64,000 nt of DNA, from positions 124,001 to 188,000 of the forward strand of contig CAWCIP010000002.1 in the NCBI GenBank assembly GCA_963795665.1, given 5' to 3'. The stretch is from DASUPK01 sp963795665. GTDB taxonomy: Bacteria; Actinomycetota; Thermoleophilia; Solirubrobacterales; 70-9. The position numbers and the translations under genes were made by a program. The notes beneath the pieces are model-generated. The model saw only the letters and a list, made by a program, of their open reading frames with translations, had not been told where the DNA came from and did not search any database. The first letter of the stretch is position 1. Every line of letters starts with the position of its first letter. Positions 9,499-17,995 of this stretch are shown here, piece after piece.

Positions 9499-11167
9499 GA
9501 ATCGCAACCTTCGCCGGACGGGCGGCCTCGGGTAGCCGGGGCAGCCCGTTCGTCGAAGGGTCCGCCTTGGCCGGCACCTGCGCCATCGCGTGCTCGGCCA
9601 GCGCCGTGATCGTCAGGCTCGGGTTGACCCCCGGATTGGCCGGGATCGCCGCGCCGTCGCAGACCATCAGGTTCTCGTAGCCGTAGACCCGATTGCCCGC
9701 GTCGAGGACCCCGTGCTCGGGACCGTCGCCGATCACGGCCCCACCGAGGATGTGCGCCGTGGTCGGGATGTTGAAGATGGCCTCCGTGAGCCCGCTCTGC
9801 GGGATGCCGCCGGTGCGCTCCGCCATCCAGCGCGCGACGGCGTCGGCGGCCGGGATGAAGGTGGGGTTGGGCTTCTCCGGGTCCTGCTCGGTCTGGAGCT
9901 TGACGCCGCGGCCGAGCAGCCGGCGCTTGGGACGCAGCCGGATCGCGTTGTCCAGCGTCTGCATGACGAGCAGGATCACCGTGCGGCGGGACCACTTGAT
10001 CGGCCAGAGCACCCGAGCCAAGCGGACCGGATGGCGGATGACCTGGCCGAGCCAGAGCAGGGGACGGGTGAGCTTCGTGCCCTTGCCGGTGAGCAGGGTG
10101 AAGAGGTAGCTCATCGAGTCGGCGCCCTTGCCATAGGTGACGACTTCGATGTGCGTGTCGGGATCGGGGTAGATGCTCGAGCTGATCGCGACCGACTTGG
10201 CGAAGTCGCGCTCGTCGTTGGTGGCCGTGACCGCGTTGATCGACTCGCTGTTGGTCCGGACCAGCTCGCCGAGGCGGGGGGAGACCTTCGGCAGGGAGCC
10301 GCGCTCACGGCAGCTCTGGAGAAGCTGATTCGTGCCCAGGGCGCCGGCGGCGACGATCACGCCGCGCGCGGTCAGCGTCGAGCGCCGCTTGCGCAGCCAT
10401 GAGCCGGACCGCTGGCTGCTCACCGCGTAGCCCTCGGAGCCGTCGGCTGCGCCCCCGAGAGGCCGGACGTCGGTCACCTGGCGCTCGGGGAGGATCTCGA
10501 CGCCGAGCTTCTCGGCGAACCAGAGGTAGTTCTTGGGCAGCGTGTTCTTGGCGTTGTGCCGGCAGCCGACCATGCAGCTGCCGCAGCCGATGCAGCCGGA
10601 CCGCGCAGGGCCCTCGCCGCCGAAGAACGGGTCCGCCACCTCCTTGCCGGGCTCGCCGAAGTAGGCGCCGACGCGGGTCTGCTTGTAGGTGTCGCCGACG
10701 CCGATCTCCTCGCCGTATTCCTTCAGCAGCTCATCGGCCGGCCCCTCCAGCGGATAGTCGGTGACGCCCAGCATCCGCTCCGCGGTGTCGTAGTGCGGGG
10801 CGAGGGAGCTCTCCCAGTCCTCGAGGCCGCCCCACTGGGCGTCCCGGAAGAAGGCCGGGCGGGCGCGGTAGAGCGTGTTGGCATAGCCGAGGCTGCCGCC
10901 GCCGACCCCGGAGCCCGAGACGATGAAGACGTCCTTGAAGGCGGTCATCCGGAAGATGCCGCGGAGGCCGATCCGGGGCATCCAGTAGTAGCGGCGAAGG
11001 TTCCAGGTGGACTCCGCGAAGTCCTCGTCGCGATAGCGGCGCCCGCACTCCAGGATCGCGACTCGGTATCCCTTCTCCGCCAGGCGGAGGGCGGACACCG
11101 ACCCGCCGAAGCCGGAGCCGATCACGATCCAGTCGAAGTCGTAACTGGGCGACACAGTGTCAGACAT
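9491..11167 (-). CDS. GMC-type FAD oxidoreductase (cholesterol-oxidase-like) with four-cysteine cluster
   Basis: This 558-residue flavoprotein has the FAD dinucleotide motif GSGFGG at 17-22 and Glu40 for ribose binding. The GMC C-terminal block (PGVNPSLTITALAEHAMA) and the region AHILGGAVIGDG are present, as in cholesterol oxidase and related alcohol oxidases. Cys192, 195, 198 and 202 (CIGCGSCMVGC) form a ferredoxin-like C-x2-C-x2-C-x3-C set, so an iron-sulfur cluster is plausible. The substrate is likely a sterol or other hydrophobic alcohol. It is divergent from the MCE operon, which suggests a shared lipid pathway. The ATG at 11165-11167 lies inside an array of inverted repeats; a GTG 12 bases upstream is an alternative. 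Confidence 0.87.
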   Translation of the reverse strand: MSDTVSPSYDFDWIVIGSGFGGSVSALRLAEKGYRVAILECGRRYRDEDFAESTWNLRRYYWMPRIGLRGIFRMTAFKDVFIVSGSGVGGGSLGYANTLYRARPAFFRDAQWGGLEDWESSLAPHYDTAERMLGVTDYPLEGPADELLKEYGEEIGVGDTYKQTRVGAYFGEPGKEVADPFFGGEGPARSGCIGCGSCMVGCRHNAKNTLPKNYLWFAEKLGVEILPERQVTDVRPLGGAADGSEGYAVSSQRSGSWLRKRRSTLTARGVIVAAGALGTNQLLQSCRERGSLPKVSPRLGELVRTNSESINAVTATNDERDFAKSVAISSSIYPDPDTHIEVVTYGKGADSMSYLFTLLTGKGTKLTRPLLWLGQVIRHPVRLARVLWPIKWSRRTVILLVMQTLDNAIRLRPKRRLLGRGVKLQTEQDPEKPNPTFIPAADAVARWMAERTGGIPQSGLTEAIFNIPTTAHILGGAVIGDGPEHGVLDAGNRVYGYENLMVCDGAAIPANPGVNPSLTITALAEHAMAQVPAKADPSTNGLPRLPEAARPAKVAIPS

Positions 11168-11179
11168 GGTGTCGGACAC
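11151..11179 (-). promoter_or_regulatory. Array of GTGTC-N-GACAC inverted repeats across the GMC start codon
   Basis: Plus-strand 11151-11161 reads GACACAGTGTC and 11169-11179 reads GTGTCGGACAC, both perfect odd-centred palindromes. 11157-11167 (GTGTCAGACAT) is a third, one-mismatch copy overlapping both. TetR-type repressors commonly bind such sites. Binding here would block the GMC transcript and possibly the divergent MCE promoter. Confidence 0.5.
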
Positions 11180-11342
11180 TATCCGGGCGTGATCCCGGCC
11201 AGCCAGCTCTCCCCTCGCCGAGCTTAATCTGAACTCAACGAGCGCAGGCGCGTAAACGGCCTGCGAATGCGGAATTCGGCGCCTTTGAGCGACGGTTCCC
11301 CGTTGCAGCCGAGGAAGGGCCCTGGAAGTATTAGGTAGATCG

Positions 11343-11373
11343 CCGTACCTGAGATTGGGTACCTCAGGCACGG
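11343..11373 (+). promoter_or_regulatory. Imperfect inverted repeat in the leader of the MCE operon
   Basis: CCG-TA-CCTGAG and CTCAGG-CA-CGG flank a 9-base loop, 33 bases before the first MCE start. A TTGACA hexamer follows at about 11377. It could be an operator or an mRNA hairpin. The rest of 11180-11342 shows no gene. Confidence 0.35.
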
Positions 11374-11406
11374 TCGTTGACAGCGACGGGGTAGGTAGAG
11401 GAGCCA

Positions 11407-12837
11407 GTGCCAACATCGAGTGTCGTCGGGCGGGTCGCCGCGATCTTCGCGCTGATTGGCGCGGTCGTCGTCGTCCTGCTGCTGGTGGTGGGAGGCGGCT
11501 CCACCTACACCGTCACCGCCTCCTTCGAGAACGCCTCCCAGCTGGTCACCGGCAACAACGTCTCGGTCGCCGGCGTCCCGGTGGGCTCGGTCAAGCAGAT
11601 CTCCCTCTCCGATTCGGGCCAGGCCCTGGTCGAGATGGAGATCTCCGATTCCGCCTACGCCCCGCTGCCGGCCGGCACCCACGCCACGATCCGCTCCCAG
11701 TCGCTCTCGGGGATCGCCAACCGCTACGTCGACCTCTCCCTCCCGACCACCAACACCGACCAGAGGATCTCCTCGGGCGGCGAGATCACCCAGGCCGACA
11801 CCACCTCCGAGGTCGACCTCGACCAGCTCTTCAACACCCTCGATCGGCCCACCGTCTCCCACCTCCAGGAGGTGATCCGGGGCTTCGCCCGCGCCTACGA
11901 CGGGGTCGGCGCCAAGGCCAACCGCGGCTTCTACTACCTGAACCCCTTCCTCTCCACCTCGCGGCGCGTCTTCGCAGAGCTCAACTCAGACCAGGCAAAC
12001 CTCTCCGGCCTGGTGGTCGACGCCGCCTCGCTCACCTCCACCCTCGATCAGAAGAGCCCCGAGATCTCCTCGCTGGTGGCGAACCTCGACGGGATGCTCG
12101 GCACGATCGGGCACGAGCAGTCCTCGCTCGCCTCCGCGGTCTCACAGCTGCCCGACTTCATGCGCCAGTTCAACACCACCGCGGTCAACCTGCGCGCCGC
12201 CCTCGACGACGTCCAGCCGCTCGTCGACGCCACCCGCCCGGTGGCCAGAAAGCTCCAGCCCTTCGCCAAGCGCCTTAGGGGCTTCGCCCGCGACGCGGTC
12301 CCCACCGTCAAGGGCCTGAACGGGGTGATCAACTCGAAGGGCCCGAACAACGACCTGATCGAGCTCACCCGCCTGCAGGACCCGCTCGCCCAGATCGGGG
12401 TGGGCCCGGTCGATCGCAACGGCGCCTCCCGCCCCGGCGCCCTGCCGGCCTCCGCCGACTCGCTGAAGAACTCGCTGCCCCAGCTCTCCATGCTCAGGGC
12501 CTACAGCCCGGAGCTGACTGGCTGGTTCGATGACTTCGGGCACTCCGGCTTCCCCGACGCCTTCGGCGGCATCGGGCGAATCTCGACCACCGCCAACACC
12601 TTCAGCGCCGGCCCGCCCTCCGCGGGCGTTCCGTGCAACGACGTCGCTGAGATCCTCAAGATCCCCCTTGGGACGAGCCTCTGCCAGACCCTGAGCGGCA
12701 GCGATCTCACCAATGCCCTCGGCATCAAGGACCTGCGGCGCTGTCCCGGTTCCAACGAGCGCGGCCTCTCCGAAGATCAGCTCACCCAGGGCGGAACAGT
12801 CGACTGCGATCCGACCGAGACCCCGCTCGGGCCATGA
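11407..12837 (+). CDS. MCE family protein (first of six; MlaD domain)
   Basis: This 476-residue protein has one N-terminal membrane helix (RVAAIFALIGAVVVVLLLVV) and then the MlaD/MCE domain (SQLVTGNNVSVAGVPVGSV) at about residues 40-120. A long helical region follows, with repeated SLASAVSQLPDFM-like heptads. MCE proteins form hexameric channels or tunnels that carry hydrophobic lipids across the envelope. The GTG start has a GAGGAG binding site five bases upstream. The stop overlaps the next MCE gene by four bases. Position suggests an MceA-like role, but the subunit letter cannot be proven from sequence alone. Confidence 0.92.
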   Translation: MPTSSVVGRVAAIFALIGAVVVVLLLVVGGGSTYTVTASFENASQLVTGNNVSVAGVPVGSVKQISLSDSGQALVEMEISDSAYAPLPAGTHATIRSQSLSGIANRYVDLSLPTTNTDQRISSGGEITQADTTSEVDLDQLFNTLDRPTVSHLQEVIRGFARAYDGVGAKANRGFYYLNPFLSTSRRVFAELNSDQANLSGLVVDAASLTSTLDQKSPEISSLVANLDGMLGTIGHEQSSLASAVSQLPDFMRQFNTTAVNLRAALDDVQPLVDATRPVARKLQPFAKRLRGFARDAVPTVKGLNGVINSKGPNNDLIELTRLQDPLAQIGVGPVDRNGASRPGALPASADSLKNSLPQLSMLRAYSPELTGWFDDFGHSGFPDAFGGIGRISTTANTFSAGPPSAGVPCNDVAEILKIPLGTSLCQTLSGSDLTNALGIKDLRRCPGSNERGLSEDQLTQGGTVDCDPTETPLGP

Positions 12838-14657
12838 GGCGGATCCTGCTCATCCTCGGGTTGCTCGCGGCCGTCCCGGCGTACCTCGTCGCCGGAGCGG
12901 GCGCGTCCGGGAGCCACACCTACCAGGCCGAGCTCTTCAACGCCTTCGGGCTGGTCAAGGGGTCGGAGCTCCGGGTCGCGGGCGCCAAGGCCGGGACGAT
13001 CACCGGCCTCGACATCACACCGCAGAAGACCGCGCTGGTCAGCTTCGAGGTCGATTCCGGCTTCCCGGAGTTCAAGGCCGACGCGAGCTGCTCCTCCGAG
13101 CCGCAGTCACTGATCGCCGAGTACTTCCTCGACTGCCAGCCGGGCTCCTCGCCCCAGCCCCTGAACGGGCCGATTCCCGCGGCGCGCAACAAGACCACGG
13201 TCCAGCCGGACCTGGCCCAGAACACGCTGCGCGAGCCGTTCAAGAACCGCCTTCAGCTCCTGATCAACGAGTTCGGGACCGCGCTCGACGGCAACGCCGA
13301 GAACCTGAACGCGGCGATCCGCTCCGGCGCCCCCGCCCTCCAGCAGCTGAAGCAGGTCCTCAACATTCTCGGCCGGCAGAACACGACGATCGCCGAGCTC
13401 AACACCAATGCGGATGCGATCTTCGCCCAGCTCGCCAACCGCCGCGAGGACGTCGTCCACTTCGTCGACAACGCGGGCCGCACGGCCGCAATCTCGGCCG
13501 AGCGCAGCAACGACCTCTCCCAGAACTTCCACATGCTCGACGACTTCCTCGCCCAGCTCAAGCCGACGATGTTCCAGCTCGGAAACCTGGCCGAGCAGCA
13601 GACCCCGCTGCTCACAGACCTGCACGCCGCGGCACCGGGCCTCAACAAGCTGGCGACCAACCTTCCCCGGTTCAACAACGGCACCCAGCAGTCCCTCACC
13701 GCCCTCGGCGGCGCGGCGCACGTCGGCAAGACGGCCCTCGCCAACAGCCAGGATGAGATCGCCTCGCTCGACCAGGCAAGCACCAAGGCCTATCCCGCCG
13801 CGGACCAGGTCGCGCAGTTCCTCGAGAGCATCTCCGACCCCAAGAACGCCGTCGAGGAGGACGCCTGCGCGCGCTACGACCTGCGCGAGCAGCCCGGGCA
13901 GGCGGACAGCCGGGTTCAGCAGCTCGACCAGAAGCAGAACATCACCCTGCACGGCGACCAGACGGTCCCGTGCAAGTGGGCCAACGGCGCCTCCCCAGGC
14001 TCGGACCCGAATGGCGGCAACCCCGGATACACCGGGATGGAGGGCCTCCTCAACTACGCGTACGTGCAGGCGAACAGCCTCAACCTGTTCGACCAGCTCG
14101 GTCACGCGCTCGGGATCACGCTGGTCAGCGCGCCCGGGGGCAACGCGCCCTGCGGCTACCAGACCGGCCCGAAGGTGCCCGCGGAGGGCGGCGGCGAGAC
14201 GACCGATCCGAAGAACTTCGCCGAGTGCGCCGGGATCCTGGGGGACAGGCAGCCCGGCATCAACTACGGAACCAACCCCTCGGGCCTGTTCGGCAACCTC
14301 GGTCGCTACGACCCGAGCGTCTGCCCGGACGGGTCGGAGCAGCACTCCATCTGCAACCCGGCCGACGCACCGCACACGGCCGCCGGGCTCAAGTCCGTGA
14401 CAACAGCCCCCGCCCAGCCGCAGCAGACGGCGCCGACTCCGCAGCAGCAGAAGCAGATCCAGAAGATCCTCGGCGGCGTCAACCCGAACAAGATCAAGGA
14501 GAACGCCAAGAAGAAGCTCCAGGACCTGCTGCCCCAGCTCCCGCCGCTCTCCCAGCTTCCGCAGGTGCCCCAGCTCCCGCAGGGCCTGAACCTCAACGGC
14601 AGCGCCCCGAGCGGCTCGACCACCCAGGACCTCCTCAACTTCCTCCTCGGCCAATGA
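12834..14657 (+). CDS. MCE family protein (second of six; long, Pro/Gln-rich tail)
   Basis: This is the longest of the set at 607 residues. A signal-anchor (ILLILGLLAAVPAYLVAGAGA) precedes an MlaD domain (FGLVKGSELRVAGAKAGTI). A helical tube region and a Cys-containing extracytoplasmic part follow. The tail is proline- and glutamine-rich (LPPLSQLPQVPQLPQGLNL), a feature of some mycobacterial Mce proteins. Its ATG overlaps the upstream stop (ATGA), indicating coupling. The tail could contact the cell wall or a partner lipoprotein; that is inference. Confidence 0.9.
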   Translation: MRRILLILGLLAAVPAYLVAGAGASGSHTYQAELFNAFGLVKGSELRVAGAKAGTITGLDITPQKTALVSFEVDSGFPEFKADASCSSEPQSLIAEYFLDCQPGSSPQPLNGPIPAARNKTTVQPDLAQNTLREPFKNRLQLLINEFGTALDGNAENLNAAIRSGAPALQQLKQVLNILGRQNTTIAELNTNADAIFAQLANRREDVVHFVDNAGRTAAISAERSNDLSQNFHMLDDFLAQLKPTMFQLGNLAEQQTPLLTDLHAAAPGLNKLATNLPRFNNGTQQSLTALGGAAHVGKTALANSQDEIASLDQASTKAYPAADQVAQFLESISDPKNAVEEDACARYDLREQPGQADSRVQQLDQKQNITLHGDQTVPCKWANGASPGSDPNGGNPGYTGMEGLLNYAYVQANSLNLFDQLGHALGITLVSAPGGNAPCGYQTGPKVPAEGGGETTDPKNFAECAGILGDRQPGINYGTNPSGLFGNLGRYDPSVCPDGSEQHSICNPADAPHTAAGLKSVTTAPAQPQQTAPTPQQQKQIQKILGGVNPNKIKENAKKKLQDLLPQLPPLSQLPQVPQLPQGLNLNGSAPSGSTTQDLLNFLLGQ

Positions 14658-14664
14658 CCGACGC

Positions 14665-14678
14665 CCCTATATATAGGG
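14665..14678 (+). promoter_or_regulatory. Perfect 14-bp palindrome overlapping the ribosome binding site of the third MCE gene
   Basis: CCCTATATATAGGG is self-complementary, and its 3' GGG is part of the GGGAG Shine-Dalgarno of the gene at 14689. In RNA it can form a 5-bp stem with a 4-base loop that hides the binding site. As DNA it is an AT-core operator-like site inside a GC-rich operon. Confidence 0.5.
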
Positions 14679-14688
14679 AGGCTTTGCG

Positions 14689-16311
14689 ATGAACGGCCGC
14701 GGCCGAGTCGGCTCGATGGCGGCGTCGCCGACGATGGTCGGCGCGATCACGACGATGATCGTGATCGTCGCGGTCTTCCTCGCGTACAACGCGAACAACG
14801 GGCTGCCGTTCGTCCCCACCTACCGCGTCTCGGCCGAGATCTGCGACGCCGCCCGCCTCGGCCCCAACAACGAGGTCCGGATCGGCGGAAACCGGGTGGG
14901 GGTCGTGGAGTCGATCGACACGGTCCAGGCGCCCCCGAACAGCGGGTGCGAGACGGCCGACGGCTCGAGCGCGTCGACGGTGGCGAAGCTCAACCTGAAG
15001 CTGGACAAGAGCGCCGACCCGCTCCCGGCCGACTCGACGATCCGGGTCCGCTACCGCTCCTCGTTCGGGCTCAAGTACCTGGAGATCAGCCGCGGGACCA
15101 GCCAGACGGGCCTGCCCGAGGGTGCGGCCCTGCCGCTCGCCCAGGCCCAGCCGCAGGTCGAGTTCGACGACGTCTACAACACCTTCGACACCGCCACCCG
15201 CGAGAACAGCCAGCGCGTCCTGCAGGGCTTCGGCGACGCCTTCGCGGCCCGGGGCGCCTCCCTGAACGAGGCGATCGGGGCGCTCAACCCGCTGTTCTCG
15301 AACCTGAAGCCGGTCTCGGCCGCACTCTCCGACCCGGCCACCCAGCTGGTCCGCTTCTTCCCCGAGCTGGCGGACGCCGCCCGCATCGTCGCCCCCGTCG
15401 CGGTGGACAACGCCGAGCAGTTCACCAACGGCGCGATCGCCTTCGGCGCGATCTCCTCCGACCCGCAGGCCCTGCGCGACACGATCTCGAACGGGCCGCC
15501 GGCGCTCGAGGCGGGGCTGCGGTCCCTGCCCGTTCAGCGGCCGTTCCTCGCCGACTTCGCGGAGTTCTCCCGCCTGCTCCGACCCGGCGTCCGCGACCTG
15601 CGCGCCGCGCTGCCGACCCTGAACCAGGCGGTCTCGCTCGGCGCCAAGGTGCTGCCGCGAACGGTGCAGATGGACAACGACCTCAAGGACGTGATGTCCA
15701 ACCTCAACGACCTGGTCGCCGACCCCTCGACCCTGACCAGCCTCAACCGCCTCGGGGACACCTTCAACCTCGTCCAGGACGCCGGCCAGAAGATCGTCCC
15801 GGCCCAGACGGTCTGCAACTACTGGAACTACTGGATGACCTACCTGACCAGCCACTTCGAGCTGCCGACTCCGTTCGGCTACGCGGAGCGGGTGATCCCG
15901 CCGTCGATCGCGGGGACCAACAGCCCGAACTCCCCGCCACGCAACCCGATGGACAACTACTCGGGCGGACAGGGCGACGGGCGCTTCACGAGCAATCCGA
16001 TCGCCGGCGCGAATGCAGGGATGTTCGACGCGCTGCCGGCAAACGACGGCAGCGCGTCGGACAACGTCGCGATTCCGATCCTCCACGGAAACCCCTACGG
16101 CCCGGCCGTCACCAATGGCCAGCCGAACTGCCAGGCAGGGCAGACCGGCTACGCGCTGGGCGAGGCGCTGATCCCGGGCCAGACCAAGGACAACCCGACC
16201 TTCGGGGTCCAGAACGTCACCAAGGCCGCCGGGGTCGCTCCGCTCGGCAAGACCGACCTCTTCCTCGAGCAGGACGGGACCCGCATCTTCGGACACGGGG
16301 CGGGTGACTGA
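14689..16311 (+). CDS. MCE family protein (third of six)
   Basis: This 540-residue protein has an N-terminal membrane helix (GAITTMIVIVAVFLAYNANN), the MlaD domain (ARLGPNNEVRIGGNRVGVV) and an alpha-helical tunnel region. A C-terminal domain with paired cysteines (QPNCQAGQTGY) follows. It is the only member of the six preceded by a real gap, 31 bases carrying the 14-bp palindrome. Its synthesis may therefore be set separately from its neighbours. It ends overlapping the fourth gene by eight bases. Confidence 0.92.
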   Translation: MNGRGRVGSMAASPTMVGAITTMIVIVAVFLAYNANNGLPFVPTYRVSAEICDAARLGPNNEVRIGGNRVGVVESIDTVQAPPNSGCETADGSSASTVAKLNLKLDKSADPLPADSTIRVRYRSSFGLKYLEISRGTSQTGLPEGAALPLAQAQPQVEFDDVYNTFDTATRENSQRVLQGFGDAFAARGASLNEAIGALNPLFSNLKPVSAALSDPATQLVRFFPELADAARIVAPVAVDNAEQFTNGAIAFGAISSDPQALRDTISNGPPALEAGLRSLPVQRPFLADFAEFSRLLRPGVRDLRAALPTLNQAVSLGAKVLPRTVQMDNDLKDVMSNLNDLVADPSTLTSLNRLGDTFNLVQDAGQKIVPAQTVCNYWNYWMTYLTSHFELPTPFGYAERVIPPSIAGTNSPNSPPRNPMDNYSGGQGDGRFTSNPIAGANAGMFDALPANDGSASDNVAIPILHGNPYGPAVTNGQPNCQAGQTGYALGEALIPGQTKDNPTFGVQNVTKAAGVAPLGKTDLFLEQDGTRIFGHGAGD

Positions 16312-17995
16312 CGTGAACCCGAATCACCGAAAGCGCCTCTCCAACGCCCAGATCGGGCTGATCGCGATCGTGCTGACCTTCATCGGCTTCTACCTCGCGT
16401 TCACGAAGACGATCCCGTTCGCCGGGCACGGCTACCAGCTCAAGGCGGTCTTCCAGGACGCGCAGAACATCCGCGCCAAGAGCCCCGTTCGCATCTCCGG
16501 CGTCGACGTCGGTGAGGTCAGCGACGTCCAGCACGTGACGGACGCGAACGGCAAGGGGGAGGACGCCGCCGTCGTCACGATGGACCTCAAGGACACGGCT
16601 CTGCCGGTGCGCCAGGACGCCACGCTCCAGCTGCGGCCCCGCCTGTTCCTCGAGGGGAACCTGTTCGTCGACCTGCACCCCGGCAGCCCGAGCGCGCCGG
16701 AGCTGCACAGCGGCTCGGTCGTCCCGGAGAACCAGACCTCGAACTCCGTCCAGTTCGACCAGGTCCTGACCTCGCTCCAGGCGCCCGTGCGCCAGGACCT
16801 CCAGATCTTCCTGAAGGAGTTCGGGGGGGCACTGGACAAGTACGGCGGCGCCAAGGGCTTCCAGGAGTCCTTCCGGACCTCTCCGGCCGCCTACGAGTAC
16901 ACGGCGCAGGTGAACCAGGCCCTGCTCGGAACCCAGCCCGGTGACCTGGCGGGCTTCGTCTCGAACCTGGACGTCGTCGCGCGCGAGCTAGATCAGAACA
17001 GCGCCCACCTGCAGGGGCTGATCACCAACCTGAACACGGTCAGCGGGGACTTCGCGGCGCACCAGGCGTCGCTGCGCGACGCGATCGTCCAGCTGCCGCA
17101 GGTTCTCGCCGTGGGTCGCCCGGCCCTTCTCAAGCTCAACCAGGATTTCCCCGCCCTCCGCGCGTTCTCCCGCGAGGCGCTCCCGGGCGTGAAGTCCGCG
17201 AACCAGGCGCTCGACTACGCCAACCCCTGGATCGGCCAGCTCCGCCAGCTCGTCTCGCAGCCGGAGCTGCGCGGCCTGGTCGACGACCTGCGCCCGACGG
17301 TCCCCGACCTCGCGGCCCTCAGCAACGACTCCCTTCCGTTCCTGGAGCAGTCGCGGGCGCTCGCCTCCTGCTTCAACAACGTCGTGATTCCGTGGAGCGA
17401 TACGCGGATTCCCAACACCGACAGCGACCCGGCGGCTGGGAAGGTCTATCAGGAGACCGCCTACGGGCTGACCGGGGTCGCGGGCGAGAGCCGCTCGGGC
17501 GACGCCAACGGGCAGGAGTTCCGGGTGCTCGGCGGCGGCGGCAACAACACGATCGCTCCGTTCAGCACTCCCGACCTGCCGGACCAGCTGACCGGCGTCA
17601 CGCCGTTCGCCTTCCAGGGCTCCCAGCCGGCGAAGCAGTCATCCGCCAAGACCCCATTCAGGCCGGATGTCCCATGCGAGACGCAGGATCCGCCCGATCT
17701 CCACAGCGAGGTCGGTTCGCCACCGTCGACCACCCCGCACTCCGCGAACAGCGCGTCGGCGTCGACCCGCTACTACCCGCCCGAGGAGCGGCAGCTGAGG
17801 AGCCGCTACTACGAGATCCTCTCGCAGCTCGCGAACGCCGAGAAGCAGAAGGCTGCTGATCCCTCCGCCGGCAAGCAGCAGATCGCCCAGGCACTCGATC
17901 AGTACGCCGCCTTCGTCCGCGACTGGGACGCCTACGGCAAGTCCAGCGGGCTGAAGCTCCCGCACCTCTCGCTGCCGCAGGGGGTGAAGGGCTGA
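16304..17995 (+). CDS. MCE family protein (fourth of six)
   Basis: This 563-residue protein has a short cytoplasmic lead, a membrane helix (AQIGLIAIVLTFIGFYLAF) and the MlaD domain (NIRAKSPVRISGVDVGEV), then coiled-coil-like helices. Near the C-terminus a charged region (YYPPEERQLRSRYYEILSQL) probably forms another helix. The GTG at 16304 overlaps the upstream stop; a GTG at 16313 is an equally weak alternative. The stop TGA shares bases with the ATG of the fifth gene, so coupling is tight. Confidence 0.9.
   Translation: MTDVNPNHRKRLSNAQIGLIAIVLTFIGFYLAFTKTIPFAGHGYQLKAVFQDAQNIRAKSPVRISGVDVGEVSDVQHVTDANGKGEDAAVVTMDLKDTALPVRQDATLQLRPRLFLEGNLFVDLHPGSPSAPELHSGSVVPENQTSNSVQFDQVLTSLQAPVRQDLQIFLKEFGGALDKYGGAKGFQESFRTSPAAYEYTAQVNQALLGTQPGDLAGFVSNLDVVARELDQNSAHLQGLITNLNTVSGDFAAHQASLRDAIVQLPQVLAVGRPALLKLNQDFPALRAFSREALPGVKSANQALDYANPWIGQLRQLVSQPELRGLVDDLRPTVPDLAALSNDSLPFLEQSRALASCFNNVVIPWSDTRIPNTDSDPAAGKVYQETAYGLTGVAGESRSGDANGQEFRVLGGGGNNTIAPFSTPDLPDQLTGVTPFAFQGSQPAKQSSAKTPFRPDVPCETQDPPDLHSEVGSPPSTTPHSANSASASTRYYPPEERQLRSRYYEILSQLANAEKQKAADPSAGKQQIAQALDQYAAFVRDWDAYGKSSGLKLPHLSLPQGVKG

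Noticed and set aside
11157..11179. SDTMSDT peptide repeat at the GMC N-terminus as a protein motif
   Set aside because: It is explained by the overlapping palindromic DNA array at the start codon; no protein role is indicated.
13107..16296. Long open frames on the minus strand opposite the second and third MCE genes
   Set aside because: They are Arg/Gly/Val-rich antisense shadows produced by high GC third positions. The plus-strand frames have MCE motifs, membrane helices and ribosome binding sites.
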